The notes: generated by a model not told the origin, from the letters alone. A stretch of 46,326 nt of DNA from Lachnospiraceae bacterium (GCA_030523275.1 JAUNIX010000014.1:29207-75532); one strand, 5' to 3'; shown: positions 9,620 through 17,844, counted from the first letter of the stretch. Made by a program: numbers and translations.

Positions 9620-9680
9620 AAAACCACACTCCTTTTTTGTGGAGTATGGGCAAAAATATAAATTTTATACAATAACAAAA

Positions 9681-9721
9681 GCAGTAGGAAGAAACCCATT
9701 TCAAAAATTTCTTCCTACTGC
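9681..9721 (-). terminator. Intrinsic terminator after the SRP RNA
   Basis: Arms 9681-9694 and 9708-9721 (GCAGTAGGAAGAAA and its complement) form a perfect 14-bp stem, followed by TTTTGTT on the minus strand. Symmetric A/T runs also allow use in the other direction. Confidence 0.85.
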
Positions 9722-9801
9722 TTTTGACCTTGGCTTACCAGTGAAATCCCTAATTAAATTCCCCTGATCAAACGTTCTGGTTCGAATATTCGTTTTTCGT
9801 A

Positions 9802-9950
9802 AGAGCTGCCCGGTAAAGGCCGCTCCACCCAGGTCACCTCATGGCACATAGAAGTTACTGCTTAGTGCTGCTTCGTTCCCGACCTGACACGGTTCACAGG
9901 TTCTATTGCATGAGACCAGGGCTTCAACGCCGCCAATACCGGGCAACTCT
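9802..9950 (-). ncRNA. ffs: Signal recognition particle RNA, small bacterial type
   Basis: The RNA partner of Ffh in co-translational membrane targeting. The minus strand holds the conserved apical domain: GTCAGGTCGGGAACGAAGCAGC with its asymmetric loop, followed by TGTGCC. The ends pair over 14 bp (9937-9950 with 9802-9815, containing GCCCGGTA/TACCGGGC), closing an extended hairpin of about 149 nt. There is no room for a 5' Alu domain of the Bacillus large type between the promoter and this stem. Mature ends are inferred from the closing stem; the primary transcript is probably about 300 nt, from about 9982 to the terminator. Confidence 0.93.
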
Positions 9951-9988
9951 CACCCACGTATTATGATTGATTCACCATACGTCTATTT

Positions 9989-10017
9989 ATACTATCAAAA
10001 AATATTCCCACTGTCAA
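9989..10017 (-). promoter_or_regulatory. Promoter of the SRP RNA gene
   Basis: Minus strand: perfect -35 TTGACA (10012-10017), 17-bp spacer, -10 TAGTAT (9989-9994). Predicted start is near 9982, leaving a 5' leader of about 32 nt before the SRP stem. Confidence 0.75.
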
Positions 10018-10048
10018 CTTTTTTCTTTGATTGTTTTATCAAAGCATA

Positions 10049-10089
10049 AATCCCAATAAATAAGTTCTTCACACTTATTTATTGGGATT
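10049..10089. terminator. Hairpin terminator after the CnaB protein gene
   Basis: Perfect 16-bp stem (10049-10064 with 10074-10089, AATCCCAATAAATAAG) with a 9-nt loop, located 30 bp past the stop of the minus-strand surface protein gene. The U-run on the minus strand is weak (TTTATGCTTT). Confidence 0.7.
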
Positions 10090-10119
10090 TTAAAACATTT
10101 TATTCAATAATCCTTATTT

Positions 10120-11526
10120 TTATTTATCCTTTTTTGTTTTAAATAATAGGACAAGTGCCACACAAGCCGCTACTAACATAACGATCCAAATACCCATCTG
10201 ATTTGTATCACCTGTTTTAGGCGTACTTGATGTATTTTTCTTTAATGTATTTGTTTTTGTTGTATTGCCAGTTGTGTTTTGTTTTGTTGTCAACGCTGTT
10301 TTATAACTGTTTTTAATCGTATAACCTGACTTCGCATTTCCTGTAATCGAAGCCGTATAACCTTTGACATTTTCTTCTGCAACCGTATACGTAATCGCTT
10401 TTCCTTTGCTATTTGCAGGTAAATTTTTGAATGTACTTTTCCATTTATTTTTTTTCGATAATGTAAGTGTCAATCCTGTACTTTTTTTATCTGCTAAAAG
10501 TTTTACTTTAACGCTGCTTGGACGGGCATGATTTTTATCATTCTGATCATTCCAAACTTTAGTAACCGGAATATTCACTTTACTTACTTTATGCGTATTT
10601 GTTAGATTATAACCACTAACTTTCTTCGTATAACCCTTTATCTTTTCTTCATCAACCGTATACTTAATTGCTTTTCCTTTGCTATACTGATCAAGATTTT
10701 TAAAACTGTAACTCCATTTGTCTTTTGCAGTTACTTTTTTTGTATCCTTTAGCTTTCCATTCGCATAGAGTTTTACTTTGATACTTTTGGGACGAATGCC
10801 ATCCTGATCATTGGAATCTTTCCATGTATTTGAACCTTTTACAGTGATTTTATTTACATTATGAGTATTCGTCACATTATAACCATCAATCTTTGTTACA
10901 TAACCTTTTACTTTTTCTTCTGCAATCGTATATTTGATTTCTTTTCCATCTTTATACTTGTCAAGATTTTTAAAACTATAATTCCATTTATCTTTTGCAG
11001 TTACTTTCTTTGTATCTTTTAATTTTCCATCTGCATAAAGACTTATCTTGATATTTTCCGGACGGATACCATCCTGATCGTCAGCATCTTTCCATGTTTT
11101 TACACCTTTCACTACGATCTTTTCTGGGATATGCGTATTGATCACATTATAATCTTCAATTTTGGTTTCATAACCCTTTACTTTTTCTTCTGTAATCGTG
11201 TATTTAATTTCTTTTCCATCTTTGTACCTATCAAGATCTTGAAATGTCCATTCCCAATTACCTTTTTCATCTGGTTTTATTTCTTTAGAATCAACCTTTT
11301 CACCATTCTCTAGTAGATTAATCGTAATACTTTCCGGGCGAATACCATCTTGGTTATTTGCATCATCCCATTCTTTTTTTCCGCTCACATCAATTTTTGT
11401 TGAGTCAACATTTTGCTCTTCTCCTATACTTTTGCCTTCTTCCGCATATGACAAAGTAGGAAGCAGCGTCATTGCCATAATAACGATGACGAAACAGGCA
11501 ACCACCCTTTTTTTCATTTTATTCAT
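10120..11526 (-). CDS. Cell-wall-anchored surface protein with four CnaB repeats
   Basis: 468 aa, exported and probably sortase-anchored. It has a signal peptide (1-28, ending LSYA), four Cna B-type immunoglobulin-like repeats at about 44-132, 136-222, 226-312 and 317-409, a Thr/Asn/Lys linker, then a sorting signal TPKTGD (435-440), a membrane segment and KTKKDK tail. CnaB domains self-cross-link by a Lys-Asn isopeptide bond aided by Glu. Lys51, Lys143 and Lys323 are visible, with Asn130, 220, 310 and 406, but repeat 3 has Asn233 in place of the Lys. No von Willebrand or ligand-binding domain precedes the stalk, so it is a minimal stalk-like protein. Sortase is not encoded nearby. Ribosome site GGGGGAGAG. 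Confidence 0.9.
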   Translation of the reverse strand: MNKMKKRVVACFVIVIMAMTLLPTLSYAEEGKSIGEEQNVDSTKIDVSGKKEWDDANNQDGIRPESITINLLENGEKVDSKEIKPDEKGNWEWTFQDLDRYKDGKEIKYTITEEKVKGYETKIEDYNVINTHIPEKIVVKGVKTWKDADDQDGIRPENIKISLYADGKLKDTKKVTAKDKWNYSFKNLDKYKDGKEIKYTIAEEKVKGYVTKIDGYNVTNTHNVNKITVKGSNTWKDSNDQDGIRPKSIKVKLYANGKLKDTKKVTAKDKWSYSFKNLDQYSKGKAIKYTVDEEKIKGYTKKVSGYNLTNTHKVSKVNIPVTKVWNDQNDKNHARPSSVKVKLLADKKSTGLTLTLSKKNKWKSTFKNLPANSKGKAITYTVAEENVKGYTASITGNAKSGYTIKNSYKTALTTKQNTTGNTTKTNTLKKNTSSTPKTGDTNQMGIWIVMLVAACVALVLLFKTKKDK

Positions 11527-11585
11527 AAAAAAACTCTCCCCCTTCCTTAATACATTGTTTTTATAAATAAAAATACTATTTTATA

Positions 11586-12092
11586 TTATTCTAATTCCCC
11601 TTTTGTGTCTTTGTCAACTAAAAGCTGGTTCTGCTTTTTCTTTTCTCTTAACTCCTTAAAAAATGATGACAACATCGTAGAACATTCTTCTTCCAAAATT
11701 CCTTTCTCGAGTTCTACCTGATGATTAAATTGTTTCATCTGCAATAAATTAATTACAGAACCTGCACAGCCCGCTTTGGCATTCATACTGCCAATAACCA
11801 CACGATCCATGCGTGCCTGCACGATTGCACCTGCACACATTTGGCATGGTTCTAATGTGACATACATCGTACACCCTTCCAATCGCCAGTCTCCTAATTT
11901 CTTCGTTGCCTTTGCGATGGCAAGTAATTCTGCATGTGCCAACGTCGTTTTATTCTTATTTCTTTTATTATAGCCACGAGCAATGATTTTATCTTCATAA
12001 ACAATCACACAGCCAATTGGCACATCTCCAATTGCATAGGCCTTTTTTGCCTGTTTGATTGCTTCTTTCATAAATCTTTCATCTTGTGTCAT
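11586..12092 (-). CDS. tadA: tRNA adenosine(34) deaminase
   Basis: Zn-dependent deaminase converting A34 to inosine in the wobble position of tRNA-Arg(ACG); cytoplasmic. 168 aa, the usual family length. The catalytic motif His53-Ala-Glu55 and the second Zn motif Pro82-Cys83-x-x-Cys86 are intact, with the TadA context TLAHAELLAI and LEPCQMCAGAI. The start ATG at 12092 has AAAGGAG upstream. Transcribed divergently from the Nudix gene. Confidence 0.96.
   Translation of the reverse strand: MTQDERFMKEAIKQAKKAYAIGDVPIGCVIVYEDKIIARGYNKRNKNKTTLAHAELLAIAKATKKLGDWRLEGCTMYVTLEPCQMCAGAIVQARMDRVVIGSMNAKAGCAGSVINLLQMKQFNHQVELEKGILEEECSTMLSSFFKELREKKKQNQLLVDKDTKGELE
11588..11617 (-). promoter_or_regulatory. 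Promoter for the surface protein gene inside the tadA 3' end
   Basis: Minus strand: -35 TTGACA (11612-11617), 18-bp spacer, -10 TAGAAT (11588-11593). It overlaps the last codons of tadA, so the surface protein can be transcribed separately. Confidence 0.6.
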
Positions 12093-12123
12093 TATACATT
12101 CTCCTTTATTCTGCTATTCTATC

Positions 12124-12152
12124 ATAATAAGCAAATTTACAAAATTTTTCAA
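12124..12152 (-). promoter_or_regulatory. Promoter of tadA
   Basis: Minus strand: -35 TTGAAA (12147-12152), 17-bp spacer, -10 TATTAT (12124-12129), about 30 bp before the ATG. Confidence 0.6.
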
Positions 12153-12197
12153 CAGACAAACAGCTATAAAAAGCCTTTCCGCCATAAAAGTGAAGTA

Positions 12198-12225
12198 TTT
12201 ACAGGAATGAATAAAAGAGTATAAT
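12198..12225 (+). promoter_or_regulatory. Promoter of the Nudix hydrolase gene
   Basis: -35 TTTACA (12198-12203), 16-bp spacer, -10 TATAAT (12220-12225). An AAAGGATG ribosome site precedes the ATG at 12279. Confidence 0.65.
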
Positions 12226-12278
12226 ATAATCAAATTGACTCAATAAACCGATTTAAAAAATTTATAAAGGATGAAGCT

Positions 12279-12899
12279 ATGGATAAAAATGAAAAATGGC
12301 TCGAATGGGCTGTTGAATTACAGAGCCTTGCACAAGCTGGTCTATTCTATGGCAAGGATCAATTTGATATAGAAAGATATGAACGAATAAGAACAATTTC
12401 AGCCGAAATGATAAGCTATAAAACTGATATTCCAGTTGAAAAAGTAACTCATCTGTTTTGCAATGAAATTGGTTATCAAACACCAAAACTGGATACCCGT
12501 GCTGCCATTTTTAAAAATGATAAAATTCTTCTCGTAAAAGAAAACAATGGCACATGGTCATTGCCTGGAGGATGGGTTGATGTAAACATATCCGTCAAGG
12601 AAAATGTGATCAAAGAAGTAAAAGAAGAATCCGGCCTTGATGTTACCGCCGATACTGTGATTGCCATTCAGGATAGAGAAAAACATAATCTACCAATTTA
12701 TGCATATAAAGTGTGTAAAATATTTGTTTTATGTTCTGTCATTGGAGGTTCTTTTGCACAAAATATCGAGACCGTAGAAAGTAAATACTTTGGAATGGAT
12801 GAATTGCCATTCCTTGCAACTGAAAAAAATAATGAGGAACAAATCAGAATGTGTTTTGAAGCGTATCACTCAGAAAATTGGAAAACGCTGATTGATTAG
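12279..12899 (+). CDS. Nudix hydrolase with N-terminal Nudix_hydro_N domain (YjhB-like)
   Basis: 206 aa cytoplasmic pyrophosphohydrolase. An N-terminal helical domain (about 1-65, LQSLAQAGLFYGKDQFDIERY) is typical of the YjhB/ADP-ribose pyrophosphatase-like subfamily, followed by the Nudix fold with the box GGWVDVNISVKENVIKEVKE plus ESGL. The usual Arg of REUXEE is Lys, as in relatives of YjhB. ADP-ribose or another nucleoside diphosphate derivative is the likely substrate, but this is family-level inference. It stands alone with its own promoter. Confidence 0.9.
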   Translation: MDKNEKWLEWAVELQSLAQAGLFYGKDQFDIERYERIRTISAEMISYKTDIPVEKVTHLFCNEIGYQTPKLDTRAAIFKNDKILLVKENNGTWSLPGGWVDVNISVKENVIKEVKEESGLDVTADTVIAIQDREKHNLPIYAYKVCKIFVLCSVIGGSFAQNIETVESKYFGMDELPFLATEKNNEEQIRMCFEAYHSENWKTLID

Positions 12900-12973
12900 A
12901 CCATTCATTTTATAATTGAATGTGAAGTTCTATCAATTAAACTATGAGGAGAACACACAAATATGTACCTATT

Positions 12974-13010
12974 AAGGATTGAATTCCCAATCATAAAGGA
13001 TTCAATCCTT
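12974..13010. terminator. Bidirectional hairpin between Nudix and ytaF genes
   Basis: Arms 12974-12983 and 13001-13010 (AAGGATTGAA/TTCAATCCTT) with a 17-nt loop, followed by CTTT on the plus strand. It serves both convergent genes. It lies inside an 18-codon frame (12963-13016) preceded by GAGGAGA. Confidence 0.55.
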
Positions 13011-13027
13011 CTTTAAATCAATGTAAC

Positions 13028-13654
13028 TTAATTAGCCTTTAAAAATGCGAGTAAAATAAACAAGATACCGCCAAGCCAAGTTAAATCCTTTGGACAATGA
13101 CTGCTAATTTTATGACCGATAAACAGTCCGAGATACGTAAATACTTCCCCAATGATAAAAGTTGTTATTATTGTGATCGGAATAGACACCTTTAAAAAAG
13201 CAGCCATAATCCCAGTAAATAAACTGTCGATGGACATAGCCAAAGAAAAAAAGATAACCTCTTTCCAGGATAAACATTGATTTTGATCAATGTCTGCTTT
13301 CACAGGATCAATATAAATATCAATCATTAGATTGAGATGAGACAGGGTAAAAGACGTATTTTTATGAATAAATTTATGTTGCTGCAAGTAATGACAGATA
13401 GCAGAGTCAAATAAACGCAAAAATCCTAAAAAAAGAAAACTGAGAAAACAAATTTCTTTTGTAAAAGTTTCGGGAATCTGACTATCCAAAAAGGTTCCAA
13501 ACATAAGGGAAATTCCAAGACAGAGACAGCAGATAACATTAAAAACGACAATTTGCTTATGAGAAAGTCGAATTTGATTCGTACCATAAGCTGTGCTTGC
13601 CACAAAAGTATCCAGACACAGTGCAAAAACAAGTATTAAAATATGAAAAAACAT
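13028..13654 (-). CDS. ytaF: Sporulation membrane protein YtaF (MntP-related)
   Basis: 208 aa polytopic membrane protein of the MntP/YtaF superfamily. Six hydrophobic segments appear, with the paired family motifs ALCLDTFVASTAYG near the N-terminus and LAMSIDSLFTGI in the second half, each with a membrane Asp. The central loop carries the YtaF mark DPVKADIDQNQ, reminiscent of a Ca/metal-binding Asp cluster. In spore-formers the family is expressed during sporulation; transport of a divalent metal is inferred from MntP. The ribosome site AAAGGA lies before the ATG at 13654. Confidence 0.85.
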   Translation of the reverse strand: MFFHILILVFALCLDTFVASTAYGTNQIRLSHKQIVVFNVICCLCLGISLMFGTFLDSQIPETFTKEICFLSFLFLGFLRLFDSAICHYLQQHKFIHKNTSFTLSHLNLMIDIYIDPVKADIDQNQCLSWKEVIFFSLAMSIDSLFTGIMAAFLKVSIPITIITTFIIGEVFTYLGLFIGHKISSHCPKDLTWLGGILFILLAFLKAN

Positions 13655-13758
13655 GATAAATATCCTTTTTCCCCATTATATTCATAGAAAAATATTTTGC
13701 TAGAATTTCTGAAACATTTACATACCTAATCAATAATAAAAGAAAAGGAGTCATAACA

Positions 13759-14232
13759 ATGAAAAAAGCCACACCAACTCTCGATGTTTTAATTATGATC
13801 TTTCTTGCTGGTTCTATATTATCCGGTTTGCTATTTGCAAACAATATTTTTTCTTATGGTAAATATTTCATGACTGTATTATTCATACTGTCTGCATATA
13901 TTCTACTATTATATTCAATCATGCGCTTTTTACGAAATCCCAAAAAATATGATCGCTTTGCTGGTATTCTGGATACGGGGGTCTCTTCTACAACTTTCAG
14001 CTTAGGAATCATTTCCATCACTTTCCTCCTTATTGCATGTGAATCCGATGTTTCTATCATATATCCTATTATCAGCATAATACTAGCTATTATAACTGCA
14101 CGATTGGCACGTCACTATTTAAAAGGGCAAATATCCAAAAGTCATAGACAAAATTTCCAACTAATTATAGGAATCTATGTTGGTTTTTTTATATATCCAA
14201 TTATCTTTTTATATCATATAATTACAACATAA
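13759..14232 (+). CDS. Small four-helix membrane protein, unknown function
   Basis: 157 aa. Four hydrophobic segments are visible (about 8-27, 34-56, 75-110 as one long or two close helices, and 133-155), with a short basic loop RNPKKYDR and a second, RLARHYLKGQISKSHRQN, before the last helix. I do not recognise the family. The start is well supported by AAAAGGAG before the ATG at 13759. Divergent from ytaF, with no visible operon partner. Confidence 0.75.
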   Translation: MKKATPTLDVLIMIFLAGSILSGLLFANNIFSYGKYFMTVLFILSAYILLLYSIMRFLRNPKKYDRFAGILDTGVSSTTFSLGIISITFLLIACESDVSIIYPIISIILAIITARLARHYLKGQISKSHRQNFQLIIGIYVGFFIYPIIFLYHIITT

Positions 14233-14277
14233 TTTTTTGTTATCAAAATTCACTACTATACTGAAAATGCAATCACC

Positions 14278-14334
14278 CTACTTTTTTCGCATGAGCACAT
14301 GCTCTAGTAAAACTTTTTGGCTTTCTTCTTTCAT
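14278..14334 (-). CDS. Possible 18-aa peptide with very strong ribosome site
   Basis: Reads MKEESQKVLLEHVLMRKK from the ATG at 14334 to TAG. A purine-rich AGGAGGAGGAG lies 8 nt upstream on the minus strand, better than most real genes in this window, and a TATAGT box lies about 30 bp upstream. Charged and amphipathic, no signal. No homologue is known to me, and short frames arise by chance. Confidence 0.35.
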   Translation of the reverse strand: MKEESQKVLLEHVLMRKK

Positions 14335-14386
14335 GTATATTTCTCCTCCTCCTCTCATACTATAGTGAAAAAGGAGGATTTTCATT

Positions 14387-15496
14387 TTGGCCGAATATCA
14401 ACGTATCATATCCTATCTTTATGAATATAAGAATGGTATCCGCGGGGAAAATATCGGTTTTATCCGCGTGGAAACCCGCAATCAACAATTAAAGATTTCA
14501 TTTACCTTAAATGCTTCAAGTATCCCTGGAAGCCCTCTTGTTTTATATTTCTATCACTATGATCACGGAAAAATGATTGGTGTTCCTTGGGATGAAATTT
14601 CCGACATCCCTTCTCATTATGAATATAAAGAAACGTTTCAACTTGAAGATGTCTTTGAAGAAAACACTTCCATCAATAACATGGACGGTATTTTATTTTT
14701 TTATAATGAACAACATTTTTTAGGTTCTCAGTGGAATGAAACACCAATCAATTTACGCGTTTTTGAGAAACCGAAAAAAAAGGTTCCACAGCTAGAAGAA
14801 TATATGGAGGCATTAACACTTCACGAACAAAAAATTCCCGAACCTGTTCAAATTTCTGAACCTGTTCAACCAGTACCACCGATATCTCCAATTGATCAAG
14901 AAGAAGAGTTAAATACGCCTATACAAGAACCATCATCTGTACCAGAACCGGATATAAGACCACAAATATCAAATGAAACAGACCAATCAATGCAAATAGA
15001 GAAATTACAAGTAGAAAAGAATAAAAACAAAAAAGAGCCGGAAAAGAGTATATCGATCGCTACCAATCCCCAACCAGATGCAACACGTTCTGAGAGTTTC
15101 ATCGGTTCAAATACGGCGGTAAATGGAAATACAAACATTTCCCCTTGCCCTGTGCCTTCGCGTAAATGGGAAGATTACCCTGAAATTACTCCTTGTCCGA
15201 CTCCTGATTTTTCTTCTTGTATCAAGATCCAGATAAAAGATATTCCTTCTTTTTCATTTTTGCCACAAGAATTGACCGGTAATGGTTTTCTAAAATTGCA
15301 AGTGCAAAATTATGGATATCTTTTACTCGGCAAAAAGAAGCTGACCGACTGCTATTACATAGGTATTCCCGGTATATTTAGCAATCAGCGGAACTTTGTT
15401 GCCCATTTATTTGGCTTTCCGGAATTTGTCACCGTTCCTCATCAGGAACAAAATACCGGCAGCTTTGGCTACTGGATTATGACAATAGGTCACTAA
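14387..15496 (+). CDS. DUF6128-like hypothetical protein, TTG start
   Basis: 369 aa, no signal peptide or membrane helix. The N-terminal domain (about 1-125) is beta-rich with repeated YFYHYDHGK and GILFFYNEQ strands; a long low-complexity Pro/Glu/Gln/Ser linker follows (about 130-265); the C-terminal domain (about 280-369) is compact, with YGYLLLGKKKLTDCYYIGIPGIF-like strands and a Phe/Gly-rich ending. I tentatively match it to DUF6128, a Lachnospiraceae family. The TTG start at 14387 is chosen because AAGGAGG lies 9 nt upstream and no better start exists. Its last 20 bp overlap convergent rsmA. Confidence 0.75.
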   Translation: MAEYQRIISYLYEYKNGIRGENIGFIRVETRNQQLKISFTLNASSIPGSPLVLYFYHYDHGKMIGVPWDEISDIPSHYEYKETFQLEDVFEENTSINNMDGILFFYNEQHFLGSQWNETPINLRVFEKPKKKVPQLEEYMEALTLHEQKIPEPVQISEPVQPVPPISPIDQEEELNTPIQEPSSVPEPDIRPQISNETDQSMQIEKLQVEKNKNKKEPEKSISIATNPQPDATRSESFIGSNTAVNGNTNISPCPVPSRKWEDYPEITPCPTPDFSSCIKIQIKDIPSFSFLPQELTGNGFLKLQVQNYGYLLLGKKKLTDCYYIGIPGIFSNQRNFVAHLFGFPEFVTVPHQEQNTGSFGYWIMTIGH

Positions 15497-16340
15497 GCTG
15501 TGCAAATTGCTCTAACGTAAGCCTCTCTCCACGCACGGTAGCCGAAAGTCCCATTTTCTCCAAGGCTTCGACTACCTGCGCTTTATTTACATCAATCTCT
15601 GAACTATTATTTAGCCCATTTTGCAATGTTTTTCTGCGCTGATTAAAAGATGCCCGAATTAACTTAAACATAAATTTCTCGTCTTTTACCTGAACCGGCT
15701 TTTCTTTATGTCTGGTCAACCGAATCACAGCCGAACCAACTTTCGGTCTTGGCATAAAGCAATTTGGCGGTACATTAGCAGCTAAATATGGTTCTGCATA
15801 ATATTGAACCGCTAAGGAAAGTGCTCCATATTCCTTTGTCCCCGGTCCGACTTGCATACGCTGTGCAACTTCTTTCTGAACCATGACCGTGATATTATCA
15901 ATTGGCACATCACTTTCAAATAATCCCATAATAATTGGTGTTGTAATATAGTATGGAAGATTGGCAACTACTTTAATTGGTTTGCCATCATTTTTTTCCT
16001 GTGCCAATTCCGCAATATCTAATTTTAATACGTCTGCATTAATAATCGTTACATTGTCATATTCGCTCAAAGTTTCTTCCAAAATTGGTATCAAATGGGT
16101 ATCAATCTCTACCGCTACCACTTCGCGTGCATGTTCTGCCAAATACTGTGTCATCGTACCAATCCCTGGTCCGATTTCCAAAACAAAATCCTCCGGTCCA
16201 ACTTCTGCTGCCGCAATAATCTTATCCAATACATGGGCATCGATCAAAAAATTCTGTCCAAATTTCTTTTGAAAAGCAAAATCATATTTTTTTATAATTT
16301 CAATTGTCTTTTGCGGATTACTTAACTTTTCATTTATCAT
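15477..16340 (-). CDS. rsmA: 16S rRNA dimethyladenosine transferase
   Basis: KsgA/RsmA dimethylates A1518 and A1519 in the 16S rRNA helix 45 loop during small-subunit maturation. 287 aa, normal length. The SAM motif I is LEIGPGIGTMT (Gly57, 59, 61) and the catalytic motif is ANLPYYITTP (Asn127-Tyr130). The FGQNFL N-terminus and FNQRRKTLQN C-terminal region are typical. Its ATG overlaps the stop of the TatD gene by 4 bp. Its 3' end overlaps the convergent DUF6128-like gene by 20 bp. Confidence 0.97.
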   Translation of the reverse strand: MINEKLSNPQKTIEIIKKYDFAFQKKFGQNFLIDAHVLDKIIAAAEVGPEDFVLEIGPGIGTMTQYLAEHAREVVAVEIDTHLIPILEETLSEYDNVTIINADVLKLDIAELAQEKNDGKPIKVVANLPYYITTPIIMGLFESDVPIDNITVMVQKEVAQRMQVGPGTKEYGALSLAVQYYAEPYLAANVPPNCFMPRPKVGSAVIRLTRHKEKPVQVKDEKFMFKLIRASFNQRRKTLQNGLNNSSEIDVNKAQVVEALEKMGLSATVRGERLTLEQFAQLSDLLS

Positions 16341-17110
16341 TTATCATCCATCCTGTATAGTCCTAATGCATTTTTATAAGTTTCGTTTACCACTTCTTCA
16401 TATGAGATTCCTTTTAACTGTGCAATCTGTTCTGCAACATAAGGAAGATTCAAGGAAGAATTTCGTTTCCCCCGATTTGGGACTGGTGCTAAATATGGAC
16501 AATCCGTTTCTAATACAATCCGATCAAGTGGTACATATGCCGCAACTTCTTTTAATTTCTTTGCATTTTTAAATGTTACAACACCACCAATTCCAATATA
16601 AAATCCCATATTTAAAAAGATTTTAGCCATTTCCTTTGAATAAGAATAGCAATGGACCACGCCACCAATTTCCTCTGCCTTTGCAGCTTTCATAAGTTCT
16701 ACGGTATCTTGTGCCGCCTCCCGGCTATGAATAATGATCGGCAGTTTTTCTTCCCGTGCAAGCTGCATCTGCGCCTCAAACCATTTCTTTTGATGACTGC
16801 GCTCCGAATCGTCCCAATAATAATCCAGTCCAATCTCACCGATTGCTACAATTTTATCTTTGCGACTAGATTCTCGAATATATTCTAAATCAGTATCTTT
16901 TAAACCCTTCGTATCACTCGGATGAACCCCAACTGCTCCATATACAAATCGATACTTTTCTGTCAGTGCAATTGTCTCACCAATGCTTTTTAAGTCAGAA
17001 GAAACATTTACGATTTTATGAATCCCATGTTCTTCCATTGAACTTAACAATATATCCCTATCTTCATCAAATGCTTGATCATCAAAATGTGCATGTGTAT
17101 CAAATATCAT
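16337..17110 (-). CDS. TatD-family metal-dependent hydrolase
   Basis: 257 aa TIM-barrel hydrolase; the family includes 3'-5' DNA exonucleases and D-aminoacyl-tRNA deacylases. Metal motifs: DTHAHFDD at the N-terminus, GEIGLDYYW, IIHSREA, VVHCYSYS, and the C-terminal LETDCPYLAPVPNRGKRN. Length and motifs are standard. Located between the DUF4253 gene (14 bp upstream) and rsmA (4-bp overlap); tatD-rsmA is a common Firmicute arrangement. Confidence 0.93.
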   Translation of the reverse strand: MIFDTHAHFDDQAFDEDRDILLSSMEEHGIHKIVNVSSDLKSIGETIALTEKYRFVYGAVGVHPSDTKGLKDTDLEYIRESSRKDKIVAIGEIGLDYYWDDSERSHQKKWFEAQMQLAREEKLPIIIHSREAAQDTVELMKAAKAEEIGGVVHCYSYSKEMAKIFLNMGFYIGIGGVVTFKNAKKLKEVAAYVPLDRIVLETDCPYLAPVPNRGKRNSSLNLPYVAEQIAQLKGISYEEVVNETYKNALGLYRMDDK

Positions 17111-17124
17111 TTTCTTCTCCTATT

Positions 17125-17844
17125 CTAATCCCACCAGAAAAACCAGATTTTCGATTTTAATAACGTATCTGCTAGCTGACCAATCGTAGCATCTCCACAG
17201 CACTGCTCTACTAGATCCGGGCAGAATGCATACTGCTCTGTCGCTATCTCAACCGCTTTTTCCTCCGTCTCCGGTTTACCTGATACCAGTCCTTCAATCA
17301 TATCTCCGGTTATTACAACTGGTTGAAATTGATATTGTTCATTCCATACTTTCATAATTGACATTATGTACTCTGTTGGCGGACACTCATTCCATCCTCC
17401 CATTGGAATCCAGGCAAACACTTCCCACGGTATGGCAGTTGGAATTTTTGCCAAAATAACTTCTAGTGTTTCATCCCAATCAGGAGGCAGATAACCTACG
17501 AATTCTGCAATTTCCTGTCCTCGCTCAACAGTACTGACAACATCTTCCCATGCCTCTCGCTGTTCTTTGATACAGTTTTTGATTTCCTGTAAATAGCCTT
17601 CTATAATCGCTTTACCATCGTGCTTTTTATATTCCTGCAAATAAAATGATGGCTGCTCGGCATGTTTCATATGATCCAATATCAGATCATCTGGTACAAG
17701 AAGTACTGGCGTATAACCCGCTTTTTTTCCTTTTTCTCTTTCTTTTTTATAAATCTCAAAAACTCGATTGCTATCTTCCTGTGGCGGAATCACCACACAA
17801 TCACAATCTAGCATTTGTATAATCTTTTTTGTTATCCTGTCCAT
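17125..17844 (-). CDS. DUF4253 domain protein
   Basis: 239 aa, soluble. The C-terminal half matches DUF4253: a domain that begins around PWEVFAWIPMGGWNECP, continues to EYIMSIMKVWNEQYQFQPVVITGD and ends with the hallmark IWFFWWD. The N-terminal half (DCDCVVIPPQ, LVPDDLILDHM) fits the family. Function is unknown. I start at ATG 17844, which shares one base with the upstream stop and has AGGAGA at good spacing; TTG at 17847 is the alternative. Confidence 0.8.
   Translation of the reverse strand: MDRITKKIIQMLDCDCVVIPPQEDSNRVFEIYKKEREKGKKAGYTPVLLVPDDLILDHMKHAEQPSFYLQEYKKHDGKAIIEGYLQEIKNCIKEQREAWEDVVSTVERGQEIAEFVGYLPPDWDETLEVILAKIPTAIPWEVFAWIPMGGWNECPPTEYIMSIMKVWNEQYQFQPVVITGDMIEGLVSGKPETEEKAVEIATEQYAFCPDLVEQCCGDATIGQLADTLLKSKIWFFWWD

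Noticed and set aside
9765..9800. GGTTCGAAT resembling a tRNA T-loop
   Set aside because: No acceptor, D or anticodon stem can be built around it; it lies in the 3' extension of the SRP RNA transcript on the other strand.
10500..11400. Regularly spaced near-identical DNA blocks that might suggest a CRISPR array
   Set aside because: The period is about 270 bp and in frame with the CnaB protein; the repeats are protein domain repeats.
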